The position numbers were made by a program, and so were the translations under genes. Below the pieces are notes generated by a model. It saw nothing but the letters and a program-made list of their open reading frames with translations. It did no database searches and was not told the DNA's origin. DNA of 64,000 bases from Pseudosulfitobacter koreensis (lineage in GTDB: Bacteria; Pseudomonadota; Alphaproteobacteria; Rhodobacterales; Rhodobacteraceae). Below are positions 29,701 through 38,394 of this stretch, piece by piece (positions within the stretch are counted from its first letter, which is position 1; each line of letters begins with the position of its first letter). The DNA is taken from positions 62,001 through 126,000 of the forward strand of contig NZ_JANKJG010000008.1 of the NCBI RefSeq assembly GCF_024733015.1, written 5' to 3'.

Positions 29701-30231
29701 GAAGAGATCCAGCCGCACAGGCCCCAGATCGCCGGGCGGATAGATGTCGATGATGCCGCCGCGCACCGCGTAATCGCCGGGCTCGGTTACCGTGGGCGAT
29801 TGCACGAACCCCATACGCACCAGAAATCCACGCAGGGACGCATCGTCGATCCGATCCCCCACACGTGCCGAAAACGCAGCCTCGCGCAGCACCGACCGCG
29901 CAGGCAGCTTTTGGGTGGCCGCGTTGATCGTGGTCAGCAGCACGAACTTGTCCGGCATGCCGTGCACAAGCGCGGCCAGCGTCGCCATCCGCTGCGCCGA
30001 GATGTCGGCGTTGGGCGACACCCGGTCATAGGGCAGACAGTCCCATCCGGGAAAGACGACCACCGGCACGTCGGGGGCAAAGAACCGCAGCGCATCGCGC
30101 ATCGCCGCCAGCCGCTTGTCGTCGCGCGCCACGTGGGCCACAGGCACGCCCCGCGCCAGTTCGGCCAGGATGCGGGTGGCGTCGAACCCTTCGGGCGCGC
30201 CGGATACGGTGATGTGTGCGGGATCAATCAT
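26761..30231 (-). CDS. mfd: transcription-repair coupling factor
   Basis: 1156-residue ATP-dependent translocase that removes RNA polymerase stalled at DNA lesions and recruits UvrA. Domain order is visible: an N-terminal UvrB-like module, the RNA polymerase-interacting CarD-like domain (LTPGDLIVHVDHGIGRYHG, about residue 480), the translocase motor with Walker A GDVGFGKTE and DEEQHFGVGHKERLK, motif TATPIPRTLQL, motif VI QIRGRVGRSKTRAYAYL, and the C-terminal TRCF domain. It ends in a lysine-rich tail. Confidence 0.98.
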   Translation of the reverse strand: MIDPAHITVSGAPEGFDATRILAELARGVPVAHVARDDKRLAAMRDALRFFAPDVPVVVFPGWDCLPYDRVSPNADISAQRMATLAALVHGMPDKFVLLTTINAATQKLPARSVLREAAFSARVGDRIDDASLRGFLVRMGFVQSPTVTEPGDYAVRGGIIDIYPPGDLGPVRLDLFGDVLDGARRFDPATQRTTEKLDVIELAPVSEVILDEAAVTRFRQNYRLEFGAAGTDDPLYEAVSAGRKHQGAEHWLSFFHDHLETLFDYLPDAAITLDDQVTPTRLARWDTIADQYETRRLAMLNRSKMDSVYKPAPPQGLYLDDAAWEAAVAGRRLVQFRALAQATGPGVVDAGGRIGRNFSPERQQESLSLFGALASHIKAKLADGPVVVASYSAGARERLSGLIEDEGLAETIPVTDATRIGKRGLHLVVWALEHGFEGPVDGKQMTVISEQDVLGDRLIRQPKRKRRAENFLTEATSLTPGDLIVHVDHGIGRYHGMEVITAAGAAHECLLLEYAENSKLYLPVENIELLSKYGHDEGLLDRLGGGAWQSKKAKLKERIREMADKLIRIAAERALRRAPVLEPPPGMWDAFSARFPYEETDDQLKAIGDVIEDLTSGAPMDRLVVGDVGFGKTEVAMRAAFVAAMAGVQVAVIAPTTLLARQHYKSFAERFRGFPIEVRTLSRFVSTKEASDTREAMSRGTADIVIGTHALLAKNTRFKELGLLIIDEEQHFGVGHKERLKQMRSDVHVLTLTATPIPRTLQLSLTGVRDLSIIGTPPVDRLAIRTYVSEFDAVTVREALLREHYRGGQSFYVVPRLSDLPEIEEFLKAQLPELSYVVAHGQMAAGELDDRMNAFYDGKFDVLLATTIVESGLDIPTANTMIVHRADMFGLAQLYQIRGRVGRSKTRAYAYLTTKPRAKLTPVAEKRLRVLGSLDTLGAGFTLASQDLDIRGAGNLLGEEQSGQMRDVGFELYQSMLEEAIAKIKAGEMEGLSEADEQWAPQINLGVPVLIPEDYVPDLDVRLGLYRRLSGLSTKVELEGFAAELIDRFGTLPREVNTLMLVVRIKAMCKRAGISKLDGGPKGATIQFHNDKFASPEGLVTFIQDQRGLARVKDNKIVVRRDWKSEGDKIKGAFAIARDLAEKVVAEKKKTKKRA

Positions 30232-30265
30232 AAGCGCGCTTCATGTGGGGCAGACCGGCACGCTG

Positions 30266-30793
30266 TCAACCGCCCAGAACCCCAAGGCTGAGGTTTTGAT
30301 ACATCCCCCAGAGCGCGGTGACGAAGATCGCCAGCATGCCCACCGCCTGCGTGTAGGTGCGGTGCCGGGTCAGACGCCGGCGCAGCCCCTCTCCGCTCAG
30401 CTGGTCACGCTCGATCAGACGCGCGGTGGACAGGTTCAAAGCGCCCACCAGCGTCATCGGAAAGGCCAGCAAGAACAGCGCCTGCGCGAACTCGATCCGG
30501 TAGATCCAGCCCAGCAGCCCCAGCATGGTCAGCACGAAACACACGATGCCCAGCATCCACAGCCCCGACAGTCGCACGATAAAGAGAAACCGGTTGACGT
30601 TGATGCGCACCAGATCTTCGAGATCTTGCTCGACCTGACCACCGGCCTTGCGCGCGCGCGACACCATGTCGAAGGGCACGCCCAGAACCCAGTGGCTGGC
30701 CGTGGACCACACCACGGCAAGGGCGATCCAGAACCAGAGATTGGAAAAGGACCGCATGTCGATCAGCTCGAAAATTGTTTGATGCCAGTTCAA
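30266..30793 (-). CDS. conserved membrane protein (SufBCD-associated family in Rhodobacterales)
   Basis: 175-residue membrane protein with about four hydrophobic segments (FSNLWFWIALAVVWSTASHW; LSGLWMLGIVCFVLTMLGLL; ALFLLAFPMTLVGALNL; AVGMLAIFVTALWGMY). Relatives in Rhodobacterales are often labelled 'component of SufBCD complex', but I see no iron-sulfur motif and treat that label as unproven. I chose TTG at 30793 because AAAAGG lies about 8 bases upstream and the start gives NWHQTIFELIDMRSFSNLW; the next ATG is at 30757. It is divergent from hemB. Confidence 0.7.
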   Translation of the reverse strand: MNWHQTIFELIDMRSFSNLWFWIALAVVWSTASHWVLGVPFDMVSRARKAGGQVEQDLEDLVRINVNRFLFIVRLSGLWMLGIVCFVLTMLGLLGWIYRIEFAQALFLLAFPMTLVGALNLSTARLIERDQLSGEGLRRRLTRHRTYTQAVGMLAIFVTALWGMYQNLSLGVLGG

Positions 30794-30912
30794 CGCCAAA
30801 GCCTTTTGCGTGGATATCGCTTCTCTTACCGCTGCGTCGCACCAATTCCTACCCTTGCACGGTGCAAATTTACGTGGCACCCAAGAATGACTTTCAAAAA
30901 GGCTCCCTTATC

Positions 30913-31914
30913 ATGCGCCCAACGCTCGCTCCCTTTCCCGCCACCCGGCTGCGCCGCACCCGCACCACGCCACAGATCCGTGGGCTGGTGCGGCAGACCA
31001 CGCTGTCGGTGGATGATTTCATCTGGCCGGTCTTCGTGCGCGCGGGCGAGAACATCATGGAGCCGATCGCCTCGATGCCCGGCGTTTACCGCCGGTCCGT
31101 CGACAAGGTGGTCGAGGCCGCCCGCGAGGCCGCCGATCTGGGGATCAACGCGATCTGCCTCTTCCCCTATACCGGGCTGGAAGAGCGCACCGAGGACTGC
31201 ACGGGCGCATGGGACCCCGACAACCACGTCAACCGCGCGATCCGCGCGATCAAGGCGGCGGTGCCCGACATCGCGATCATGACCGATGTGGCGCTGGACA
31301 CCTACAACATCAACGGCCACGACGGCTTTGTCGAAGCGGGCGAGATCGTCAATGACCGCTCGGTCGAGGCTTTGGTCAAGATGGCGGTGGCCCAGGCGGA
31401 TGCGGGTGCCGATATCATCGGCCCGTCCGACATGATGGACGGGCGGATCGGCGCGATGCGCACGGCGTTCGAGGCGGCGGGCCACAGCAACGTGATGATC
31501 CTGAGCTATGCTGCAAAATACGCCAGTGCGTTCTACGGGCCCTTCCGCGATGCGGTGGGTGCGTCGGCGGCCCTGACCGGCGACAAGAACACCTATCAGA
31601 TGGACCCCGGCAACGCCGACGAGGCGATGCGCCTGATCGAACGCGATCTGGCCGAGGGCGCAGACATGATCATGGTCAAACCCGGCCTGCCCTATCTGGA
31701 CATCTGCCGCCGTGCCCGCGACACGTTCGGCGCGCCGACCTTCGCCTATCAGGTGTCTGGTGAATACGCGATGATCCAGGCGGCGGCACAGAACGGCTGG
31801 ATCGACGGCGACCGGGTGATGATGGAAAGCCTGATGGCCTTCAAACGCGCAGGCTGCGACGGCATTCTGACCTATTTTGCGCCCGCGGCGGCACGGCTTC
31901 TGGCCAAACGTTGA
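30913..31914 (+). CDS. hemB: delta-aminolevulinic acid dehydratase (porphobilinogen synthase)
   Basis: Condenses two 5-aminolevulinates to porphobilinogen in tetrapyrrole synthesis. The 333-residue protein has both Schiff-base lysines (Lys202 in SYAAKYASAFYGP; Lys256 in MIMVKPGLPYLD). The metal region DVALDTYNINGHDG carries aspartates in place of the cysteines of zinc enzymes, marking the Mg/K-dependent type seen in many alphaproteobacteria. Start at the ATG after AAGG. Immediately downstream lies a second, diverged copy of its last 60 codons. Confidence 0.96.
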   Translation: MRPTLAPFPATRLRRTRTTPQIRGLVRQTTLSVDDFIWPVFVRAGENIMEPIASMPGVYRRSVDKVVEAAREAADLGINAICLFPYTGLEERTEDCTGAWDPDNHVNRAIRAIKAAVPDIAIMTDVALDTYNINGHDGFVEAGEIVNDRSVEALVKMAVAQADAGADIIGPSDMMDGRIGAMRTAFEAAGHSNVMILSYAAKYASAFYGPFRDAVGASAALTGDKNTYQMDPGNADEAMRLIERDLAEGADMIMVKPGLPYLDICRRARDTFGAPTFAYQVSGEYAMIQAAAQNGWIDGDRVMMESLMAFKRAGCDGILTYFAPAAARLLAKR

Positions 31915-32103
<189 letters not shown>

Positions 32104-32186
32104 GGCATCGGTGCGCCGCTCCTGCGTGCACGCGCTCCGAAGGTCGGTAAAATCAGGCACCGCTCCGCCCATCGGCGCCTTCGCGC

Positions 32187-32215
32187 GTGACAGGTGGCGA
32201 TCTTGCGCCTATAGT
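32187..32215 (+). promoter_or_regulatory. predicted sigma70 promoter of the YSC84 lipoprotein gene
   Basis: GTGACA (five of six -35 bases) and TATAGT (five of six -10 bases) are separated by exactly 17 bases. The start would fall about 47 bases before the ATG at 32269. Confidence 0.6.
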
Positions 32216-32268
32216 TTCGGCCAAGACCGGATAACCGGCAGCAGAGCAACAATCACAGGCGGTTCACA

Positions 32269-32835
32269 ATGACCCTATCCACCCTCTCACGTCGGGCCTT
32301 TGCCCTCGGCGCTCTCTCATCGACGGCAGCTTTGGCAGCATGTGGCAACGGCATCGGCGGGCGTGGTCCCGGCATGATCGACGCGCGCGTCGACGCGACA
32401 TTGGCAGAGATGTACCGTCTCTACCCCAACACGCAGTCGCTGGCACAAAAAGCCACCGGCATGCTGGTGATGCCGCTGGTGACCGAAGCGGGCCTGGGTC
32501 TGGGCGGCGCTTATGGACGTGGGGCACTGCGGGTGAACAACGCAACGGTGGATTATTATTCCGTGACGAAGGCATCGGGCGGCTTGCAGATCGGCGCGCA
32601 GCAATATGCGCATGTGCTGTTCTTCATGACCCAGGACGCGCTGACAGGGTTCCGCCGCTCGCCCGGCTGGGCTGCGGGGGCGGATCTGGAATACGTGATT
32701 TCCGACCAGGGCGACAGCCTGAACGCAGAGACCACGACCGCGCTGGCTCCGGTGCTGGCGGCGGTGTTCGGACGCGCGGGCCTGCGCCTCGGTGCGACGC
32801 TGGAAGGCACCAAATATTCGCGGATCATTCCCTGA
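32269..32835 (+). CDS. YSC84/SYLF-domain lipoprotein
   Basis: 188-residue exported protein. The N-terminus combines a twin-arginine-like stretch (LSRRAFALGALSS) with a lipobox (LAAC, Cys25), so it is probably a Tat-exported lipoprotein. The remainder fits the YSC84-related SYLF family (ATGMLVMPLVTEAGLGLGGAYGRG; GLQIGAQQYAHVLFFMT; LGATLEGTKYSRII), thought to bind lipids. A good promoter lies upstream. No partner genes are evident. Confidence 0.82.
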   Translation: MTLSTLSRRAFALGALSSTAALAACGNGIGGRGPGMIDARVDATLAEMYRLYPNTQSLAQKATGMLVMPLVTEAGLGLGGAYGRGALRVNNATVDYYSVTKASGGLQIGAQQYAHVLFFMTQDALTGFRRSPGWAAGADLEYVISDQGDSLNAETTTALAPVLAAVFGRAGLRLGATLEGTKYSRIIP

Positions 32836-32953
32836 TCCCGCATTAGGGCAAAACGGGCCCAGACGTTTTTTGGGCCGCGACGCCTCACACCTCGAAACCT
32901 GTCATCGAACGCCCGCCCACGCGGCGGGTGTTCTGGTCCGGGAGCGTCCCTGT

Positions 32954-34183
32954 TCACGCCGCGCGACCTGCGTATCCGGCCCGTCCGGGCATCAACCGGC
33001 TGGTGCGGTCCTCGATGACGAAGACACTGCTTTCGATATCGTTGATGACCTGGCTCAACTGTCGCTCTGCGCGGTGCAGACGCTCGACGATTTCGTTCAG
33101 ACCATCGACGTTGGATGCATATTTCGACTGTTCGATCTTGCACATGACCCGGCTCATCTCCAGCCCCGACATCACCCGGCGCATGTCGGTGGACATGCCG
33201 CGATAGACCGAGGCAGCCTCCATCACCTTGACCACCGATATGTGCTCGCGCTGCATGCAGTCGGCCCGCAGCGCAGACAGCCGGTCGGCCTCGACGCTGA
33301 CATCGACACCGTTGACGGCCGCGTTGCTGCGAAACTGGTCTACCACCTCTTGAATCAACACGCGCGCGCCTGCGTTAAAGCGCGCCATGCCAGTGTGGGT
33401 CGCGCCCTCTCTCACGGCGTTGCGGAACCGTGTCAGGATATTGCCCAATGAATGTGCCATGACCTGATGGTTGTTGGAAATCACGCTGATCGGTCCGTTC
33501 GCCCCCTCCAGGCTGCGGGCCTGAATGCTGAGGTTGTTGGGAATAAGCGCCGTGCTGTGAAAGATCTGATCGACCTTGTCGCCGTAGATGCCCATATCCT
33601 TCACCGCCTCGGAGAGCCCGCCCATCGCTTGCAGGGCCGGATCGAAACGCCGCCGCAAGGTATCGCTGCGCGCCTCAAGCTCCTGGGCCAGCGCGATGCT
33701 CATGAAGGATGCATAGCTGGTGAAACCAAGCTCCTTCAACTTGTCCAGCAATGCGGCATGCGATTGCTCGGGGTTCAGCCTGCCCGACAGTTCCTCGGCC
33801 CGCAGGGCGGCATAGAGCGGACGCACCTTTTCAAACAGCGCGCTGCTGGGTTTCAGCCGCATCGACAGATATCCGTCCTCCAGCGGCAGGACGACCGCGA
33901 ACACCCAGTAATGCGTGTGATCGGTCGCCAGGTTCTTGACGTAGGACCCGATGGACCGGCCCGCCGCAATCTCCTCCCACATCAGGTGGAACACACCCGA
34001 CGGCATGTCGGGGTGGCGCACGATCTTGTGCGGGGCCCCGTTCAGCGCCGACCAGGCGTGCCCGGAGACATGTACAAACACGCTGTTGGCGGCCTGAATG
34101 ACACCGCGCGCGTCCGTGCGCGAGAAAAACAGGTTTTCAAGAGTGAAACGGTCCGTGTCGCGGGTGGGGTGATCAGTGGACAA
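32954..34183 (-). CDS. Aer-type PAS-domain protein without recognised output domain
   Basis: 409-residue cytoplasmic protein. Residues about 15-130 form an Aer-like PAS domain (SRTDARGVIQAANSVFVHVSG ... KIVRHPDMPSGVFHLMWEEI ... VKNLATDHTHYWVFAV), a type that binds FAD and senses redox or oxygen in chemoreceptors. The rest is largely helical and ends in a coiled-coil-like segment, but I see neither the methyl-accepting hairpin nor a kinase or cyclase domain. Only TTG starts fit: 34183 gives the natural N-terminus before the PAS domain; 34261 would extend it by 26 residues. An 11-bp inverted repeat sits 3 bases upstream of 34183. Confidence 0.7.
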   Translation of the reverse strand: MSTDHPTRDTDRFTLENLFFSRTDARGVIQAANSVFVHVSGHAWSALNGAPHKIVRHPDMPSGVFHLMWEEIAAGRSIGSYVKNLATDHTHYWVFAVVLPLEDGYLSMRLKPSSALFEKVRPLYAALRAEELSGRLNPEQSHAALLDKLKELGFTSYASFMSIALAQELEARSDTLRRRFDPALQAMGGLSEAVKDMGIYGDKVDQIFHSTALIPNNLSIQARSLEGANGPISVISNNHQVMAHSLGNILTRFRNAVREGATHTGMARFNAGARVLIQEVVDQFRSNAAVNGVDVSVEADRLSALRADCMQREHISVVKVMEAASVYRGMSTDMRRVMSGLEMSRVMCKIEQSKYASNVDGLNEIVERLHRAERQLSQVINDIESSVFVIEDRTSRLMPGRAGYAGRAA

Positions 34184-34186
34184 GGT

Positions 34187-34218
34187 GCTGCTTTCAATTG
34201 GAGTGATTTGAAAGCAGC
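34187..34218 (-). promoter_or_regulatory. inverted repeat directly before the PAS-protein start
   Basis: GCTGCTTTCAA (34187-34197) and TTGAAAGCAGC (34208-34218) are perfect inverted arms around a 10-base loop. In the mRNA the hairpin would end 3 bases before the TTG at 34183 and bury the only purine-rich ribosome-binding candidate (GAAAG). It could be an operator or a translation-blocking hairpin. Confidence 0.5.
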
Positions 34219-34314
34219 TTATCCCATGTAAAGTTTCCGATCGGTTAAGCCTGACAGGCAATAACCGGCAAAGATCGCGGCTTTGACATCAAAGCCCGCT
34301 CTCTAGCCCGCCCT

Positions 34315-35187
34315 TCAACCTAATGCGCGCAGACGTTTGATCAGGCTCGAGGTGTCCCAACGCCCGCCGCCCTGTTTCTGCACATCTTTATAGAACTGGT
34401 CGACCAGCGCGGTCACCGGCAACGACGCGCCGTTCTCATCTGCGGTATCCAGACAGATGCCCAGATCCTTGCGCATCCAGTCCACCGCAAAGCCGTGGTC
34501 GAACTTGTCATCCAGCATGGTCTCGTAGCGGTTCGCCATCTGCCAGGACCCTGCGGCACCCTGGCTGATCACCTCGACCACCGCGCGCCCGTCCAGACCC
34601 GCCTTTTCGGCGAAATGCAGCGCCTCCGACAGGCCCTGCACCAGACCGGCAATCGCGATCTGGTTGCACATCTTGGTCTTCTGGCCCGCGCCGCTTTCAC
34701 CGATCCGGCGGCAGATCTTGGAATACACCTCCATGATCGGCAGGGCGCGGTCATAGGCACCCTGATCGCCGCCGCACATGATCGACAGCGCGCCGTTCTC
34801 GGCCCCCGCCTGCCCCCCGGAAATCGGCGCATCGACAAAGCTGATCTGCGCTGCATCCGCCGCGGCATAAAGCTCGGCTGTGACCTGCGCCGACACGGTG
34901 GTGTGGTCGATGAATATCGCACCGCCGGTCATGCCCTTGAACGCGCCCTGATCGCCCGTGCAGACCGACCGCAGATCATCGTCGTTGCCCACGCACGAGA
35001 TCACGAAATCGGCACCTTTCGCCGCCTCGAACGGAGTTTTCGCCAGCGCGCCGCCGTGGTCGTCGACCCAATTCTGCGCCTTGGACGTGGTGCGGTTGTA
35101 GACGGTAACGTCGTGACCGGCCTTTTTCAGGTGTCCCGCCATAGGTGCGCCCATCACGCCCAAACCCAGAAATGCCAGCTTTGCCAT
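34315..35187 (-). CDS. NAD(P)-dependent beta-hydroxyacid dehydrogenase (3-hydroxyisobutyrate dehydrogenase family)
   Basis: 290-residue two-domain dehydrogenase. The Rossmann start is LGLGVMGAPMAGHLKKAGH, the substrate loop is FVDAPISGGQAGAENGALSIMCGG, and the catalytic lysine lies in GAGQKTKMCNQI. Members include 3-hydroxyisobutyrate dehydrogenase (valine breakdown), tartronate semialdehyde reductase and GLYR-type reductases. Without neighbours of one of these pathways the substrate stays open. It is divergent from the penicillin acylase gene. Confidence 0.88.
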   Translation of the reverse strand: MAKLAFLGLGVMGAPMAGHLKKAGHDVTVYNRTTSKAQNWVDDHGGALAKTPFEAAKGADFVISCVGNDDDLRSVCTGDQGAFKGMTGGAIFIDHTTVSAQVTAELYAAADAAQISFVDAPISGGQAGAENGALSIMCGGDQGAYDRALPIMEVYSKICRRIGESGAGQKTKMCNQIAIAGLVQGLSEALHFAEKAGLDGRAVVEVISQGAAGSWQMANRYETMLDDKFDHGFAVDWMRKDLGICLDTADENGASLPVTALVDQFYKDVQKQGGGRWDTSSLIKRLRALG

Positions 35188-35284
35188 TCGATCTTCCTTT
35201 TACGTGGATGTTGCCTATCGCTTGCGCCTTTCCTATCAGTCAGGCACATCGGGTCAACTGTGCAAGCAAAGTGAGAGACCGTCT

Positions 35285-37756
35285 ATGGCTGTGGTATTTC
35301 GGTGGTTGGTGCGTTTGACCGCCGGGCTTATCGTGTTGGCGGTGCTGGGTGTCGGGATGATCTATTATCTCGCCTCGCGGTCCCTGCCCGACTATGACGC
35401 GACGCTGCAGGTGGCGGGTCTGGGCGCGGATACCGAGATCGTGCGCGACAATGCCAACGTGCCGCACATTCTGGCGCAAAGCGATGCCGACGCCTTCTTT
35501 GCGCTGGGGTTCGTGCATGCACAGGACCGGCTCTGGCAGATGATGCTGCTGCGGCGCACCGCGCAGGGGCGCCTGTCGGAAGTGTTCGGCGCCGAGACGG
35601 TCGAAACCGACAGCTTTCTGCGCCGGTTGGATATCTACCGGCTGGCCGTGCAATCGGTGTCGGCACAGACACCCAAGGCGCTGACCGCGCTCGAGGCCTA
35701 TTCCGCAGGGGTGAACGCGCGCATCACCCAGATCAACGCCGAGGCGCTGGGACGCGGCGCGCCCGAATTCTTCGTGTTTCCGATGTCGCTTGCCCCCTGG
35801 CAACCCGCCGACAGCATCGCCATCGGCAAGCTGATGGGGCTGCAACTGTCGGGCCAGCTTGACGCCGAAGTGCTGCGCGCGCGGATGTCGCTGGCGCTGC
35901 CAGACCCTGAGCGGCTGGTGGATATCCTGCCCGATGCGCCCGGCACCGGCGTGGCCGCACTGCCGGAATATTCCGCGCTGGTGCCGAATGTGCCGCGTTA
36001 TGCCGCCGCCACGCCGCAGCGGATCGACCCGCTGTCGCCCTTCGGGCCCGAGGCCTTTGCCGGTGCGTCGAACGCCTGGGCGGCTGACCCGTCGCGTTCA
36101 GCGTCGGGGGGCACATTGCTGGCCAACGATCCGCACCTTGGCTTTACCGCGCCCGGCATCTGGTATCTGGCGCGGCTGGACCTGGCGGCAGGTGGCGTGA
36201 TCGGGGCCACGATCCCCGGCATGCCCACGGTTCTGACCGGGCGGTCCGACGACCTGGGCTGGGGTGTCACGGCGGCCTATGTCGACGATCAGGATCTGTT
36301 CATCGAAGAGCTGAACCCCGACAACCCCACGCAATACCGCACGCCCGACGGCTGGAAGGACTTCGAGACCCGCAAGTCGATCATCACCATCAAGGACGCC
36401 GAGCCGATCACGCTGACCCTGCGCTGGACCGACAACGGCCCCGTGCTGCCGGGCAGCTTCAAGAACATCGGCACGGTAACGCCTTCGGGCCATGTCGCGG
36501 CGCTGAGCTGGACGGTGCTGTCGCCCAATGACACCACGGTCAGTGCCGCGGTCGAGCTGATGTCGGCGCAAAACGTGGCCGAGGCGATCAATGCCGCCGA
36601 ACTGGTGATCGCACCCGCGCAGAACCTGACGCTGGCCGATCAGGACATCATCGCGATGAAGACCGTGGGCGCCGTCCCGCGCCGCGACGCCGCGCACCAG
36701 TCGAAGGGGCGGATGCCGTCGCTGGGCTACCTGCCCGAGAACCGCTGGCAGGGGGTGATGCCCTTCGCGTCGAACCCCGGTTTTGTCGCCCCCCTGGGCG
36801 GTATCCTGGGCAATACCAACAACAAGACGGTCGACCGGCCCTTTCCCAATCACCTCAGCTATCGCTGGGGCGACACCCAGCGCATCCAGCGCTGGCAGCG
36901 GCTGATGCAGGCGCGCCAGGTGCACACCCGCGACAGTTTCATCGAGGCGCAGCTGGACACGGTCAGCGCCACGGCACGCACGCTGCTGCCGCTGATCGGG
37001 GCCGAACTGTGGTTCACCGAAGAGGCTGCCCCCGACGGCACCGCCGAACGCCAGCGCCAGCGGGCGCTGACACTGCTGGCCGACTGGAACGGCGAGATGA
37101 ACGAACACCTGCCCGAGCCGCTGATCTATGCCGCATGGCTGCGCGCGCTGCAGGACCGGATGGTGCGCGACGATATCGGGCCGCTGGCAAACGAGCTGCG
37201 CCACGTCGAGCCGCTGCTGATCGAGCGCGCGTTCCGCGACGTGGACGGTGCCGCGTCCTGGTGCGACGTGCGCCGCAGCGCCCCGGTCGAGACCTGCCCC
37301 GACATGGCCCGGCTGGCGCTGGACGACGCGCTGCTGTGGATCGGCGAGACCTATGGCACGCAACTGGAATCGCTGCGCTGGGGCGATGCGCATCAGGCGA
37401 CCCACGACCATCCGGTTCTGGGCAGTGTCCCGCTGCTGCGGTATTTCGTGAACATCCGTCAAAGCACGTCGGGCGGCGACAACACCCTGCAACGCGGGCT
37501 GACGCGCGGTGGCTCGGGTGCCGATGCCTTCGAGAACGTGCACGGCGCGGGCTATCGCGGGGTCTATGACTTTGCCGATCCCGACAGTTCGGTCTTTATC
37601 GAATCGACCGGCCAGTCCGGGCATTTCCTGTCGCGCCACTATGACGACATGGCGCAGCTGTGGCGGCGCGGGGAATACATCCCGATGTCGCTGGATCAGG
37701 GTCTGGCGCGGGCAGCATCGGTGGGGATCACCCGGCTGGAACCCGCCGCACCATGA
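35285..37756 (+). CDS. penicillin acylase family N-terminal nucleophile amidohydrolase
   Basis: 823-residue precursor of a periplasmic Ntn-hydrolase. One N-terminal membrane/signal helix ([20 protein letters not shown]) is followed by the alpha-chain region with [16 protein letters not shown], then the autocleavage point in [10 protein letters not shown], where the Ser becomes the beta-chain N-terminal nucleophile. NDPHLGF and [20 protein letters not shown] follow. Relatives cleave penicillins or N-acyl-homoserine lactones, so quorum quenching is possible but not shown. The stop overlaps the rluE ATG by 4 bases. Confidence 0.9.
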   Translation: MAVVFRWLVRLTAGLIVLAVLGVGMIYYLASRSLPDYDATLQVAGLGADTEIVRDNANVPHILAQSDADAFFALGFVHAQDRLWQMMLLRRTAQGRLSEVFGAETVETDSFLRRLDIYRLAVQSVSAQTPKALTALEAYSAGVNARITQINAEALGRGAPEFFVFPMSLAPWQPADSIAIGKLMGLQLSGQLDAEVLRARMSLALPDPERLVDILPDAPGTGVAALPEYSALVPNVPRYAAATPQRIDPLSPFGPEAFAGASNAWAADPSRSASGGTLLANDPHLGFTAPGIWYLARLDLAAGGVIGATIPGMPTVLTGRSDDLGWGVTAAYVDDQDLFIEELNPDNPTQYRTPDGWKDFETRKSIITIKDAEPITLTLRWTDNGPVLPGSFKNIGTVTPSGHVAALSWTVLSPNDTTVSAAVELMSAQNVAEAINAAELVIAPAQNLTLADQDIIAMKTVGAVPRRDAAHQSKGRMPSLGYLPENRWQGVMPFASNPGFVAPLGGILGNTNNKTVDRPFPNHLSYRWGDTQRIQRWQRLMQARQVHTRDSFIEAQLDTVSATARTLLPLIGAELWFTEEAAPDGTAERQRQRALTLLADWNGEMNEHLPEPLIYAAWLRALQDRMVRDDIGPLANELRHVEPLLIERAFRDVDGAASWCDVRRSAPVETCPDMARLALDDALLWIGETYGTQLESLRWGDAHQATHDHPVLGSVPLLRYFVNIRQSTSGGDNTLQRGLTRGGSGADAFENVHGAGYRGVYDFADPDSSVFIESTGQSGHFLSRHYDDMAQLWRRGEYIPMSLDQGLARAASVGITRLEPAAP

Positions 37757-38301
37757 CGACGCTCTTGTTCAACAAGCCCTTCGGCGTGTTGCCGCAGTTC
37801 ACCGACAAGGGCAGCCCGACGACCCGGCCGACCTTGTCGGATTATGTCGACGTTCCCCAGGTCTATCCGGCCGGACGGCTGGACCGCGACAGCGAGGGGT
37901 TGATGGTGCTGACCTCGGACGGTGCGCTGCAGGCGCGGATATCGCACCCGAAGTTCAAGCAGCCCAAGACCTACCTGGTGCAGGTCGAGGGCACGCCGAC
38001 CGAAAGCCACATGGCGCACCTGCGCGCAGGTGTGACGCTGAAGGACGGGCCCACCCTGCCCGCCAAGGCCCGGCTGATCGACGCACCCGAATGGCTGTGG
38101 CCGCGCAATCCGCCGATCCGCGTGCGCAAGACGGTGCCCGACGGCTGGATCGAGCTGACCCTGACCGAAGGCCGCAACCGCCAGGTGCGCCGGATGACCG
38201 CCCATGTCGGGCTGCCGACCCTGCGGCTGGTGCGCGTCAGCATCGGCGAGTGGACGCTGGATGGGCTGGAAAACGGCAGCTGGCGGCGCATCGAGGTTTG
38301 A
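37753..38301 (+). CDS. rluE: 23S rRNA pseudouridine synthase, RluE type
   Basis: 182-residue RsuA-family pseudouridine synthase lacking an S4 domain, as RluE does. The catalytic Asp lies in [18 protein letters not shown], and [24 protein letters not shown] is the conserved C-terminal motif. By homology it modifies U2457 of 23S rRNA. It is translationally coupled to the acylase gene (ATGA). Confidence 0.9.
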   Translation: MTTLLFNKPFGVLPQFTDKGSPTTRPTLSDYVDVPQVYPAGRLDRDSEGLMVLTSDGALQARISHPKFKQPKTYLVQVEGTPTESHMAHLRAGVTLKDGPTLPAKARLIDAPEWLWPRNPPIRVRKTVPDGWIELTLTEGRNRQVRRMTAHVGLPTLRLVRVSIGEWTLDGLENGSWRRIEV

Positions 38302-38325
38302 GGCGCGGAGTGTTGAGAGGGCTTT

Positions 38326-38388
38326 GGGGGGCGCTGCCCCCAAGCGCCTGGCGGCGCTTTCCCCCGGAATATTTTTGGCCAAGAGAAA
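38326..38388 (+). repeat. REP-like intergenic element, copy 2
   Basis: A GGGGGGCGCTGCCCCC hairpin is followed by CCCCCGGAATATTTTTGGCCAAGA. The layout (G-rich/C-rich palindrome, then CCCCGG-A/T-rich-GGC-AAGA) is shared with the elements at 54.5 and 62.4 kb. It lies between the convergent rluE and hflX genes and may end transcription from both sides. Confidence 0.7.
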
Positions 38389-38394
38389 GCCGGT

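Noticed and set aside
32836..32900. Terminator after the YSC84 gene
   Set aside because: A GGCCCA/TGGGCC stem is present, but its T run lies in the loop and none follows the stem.
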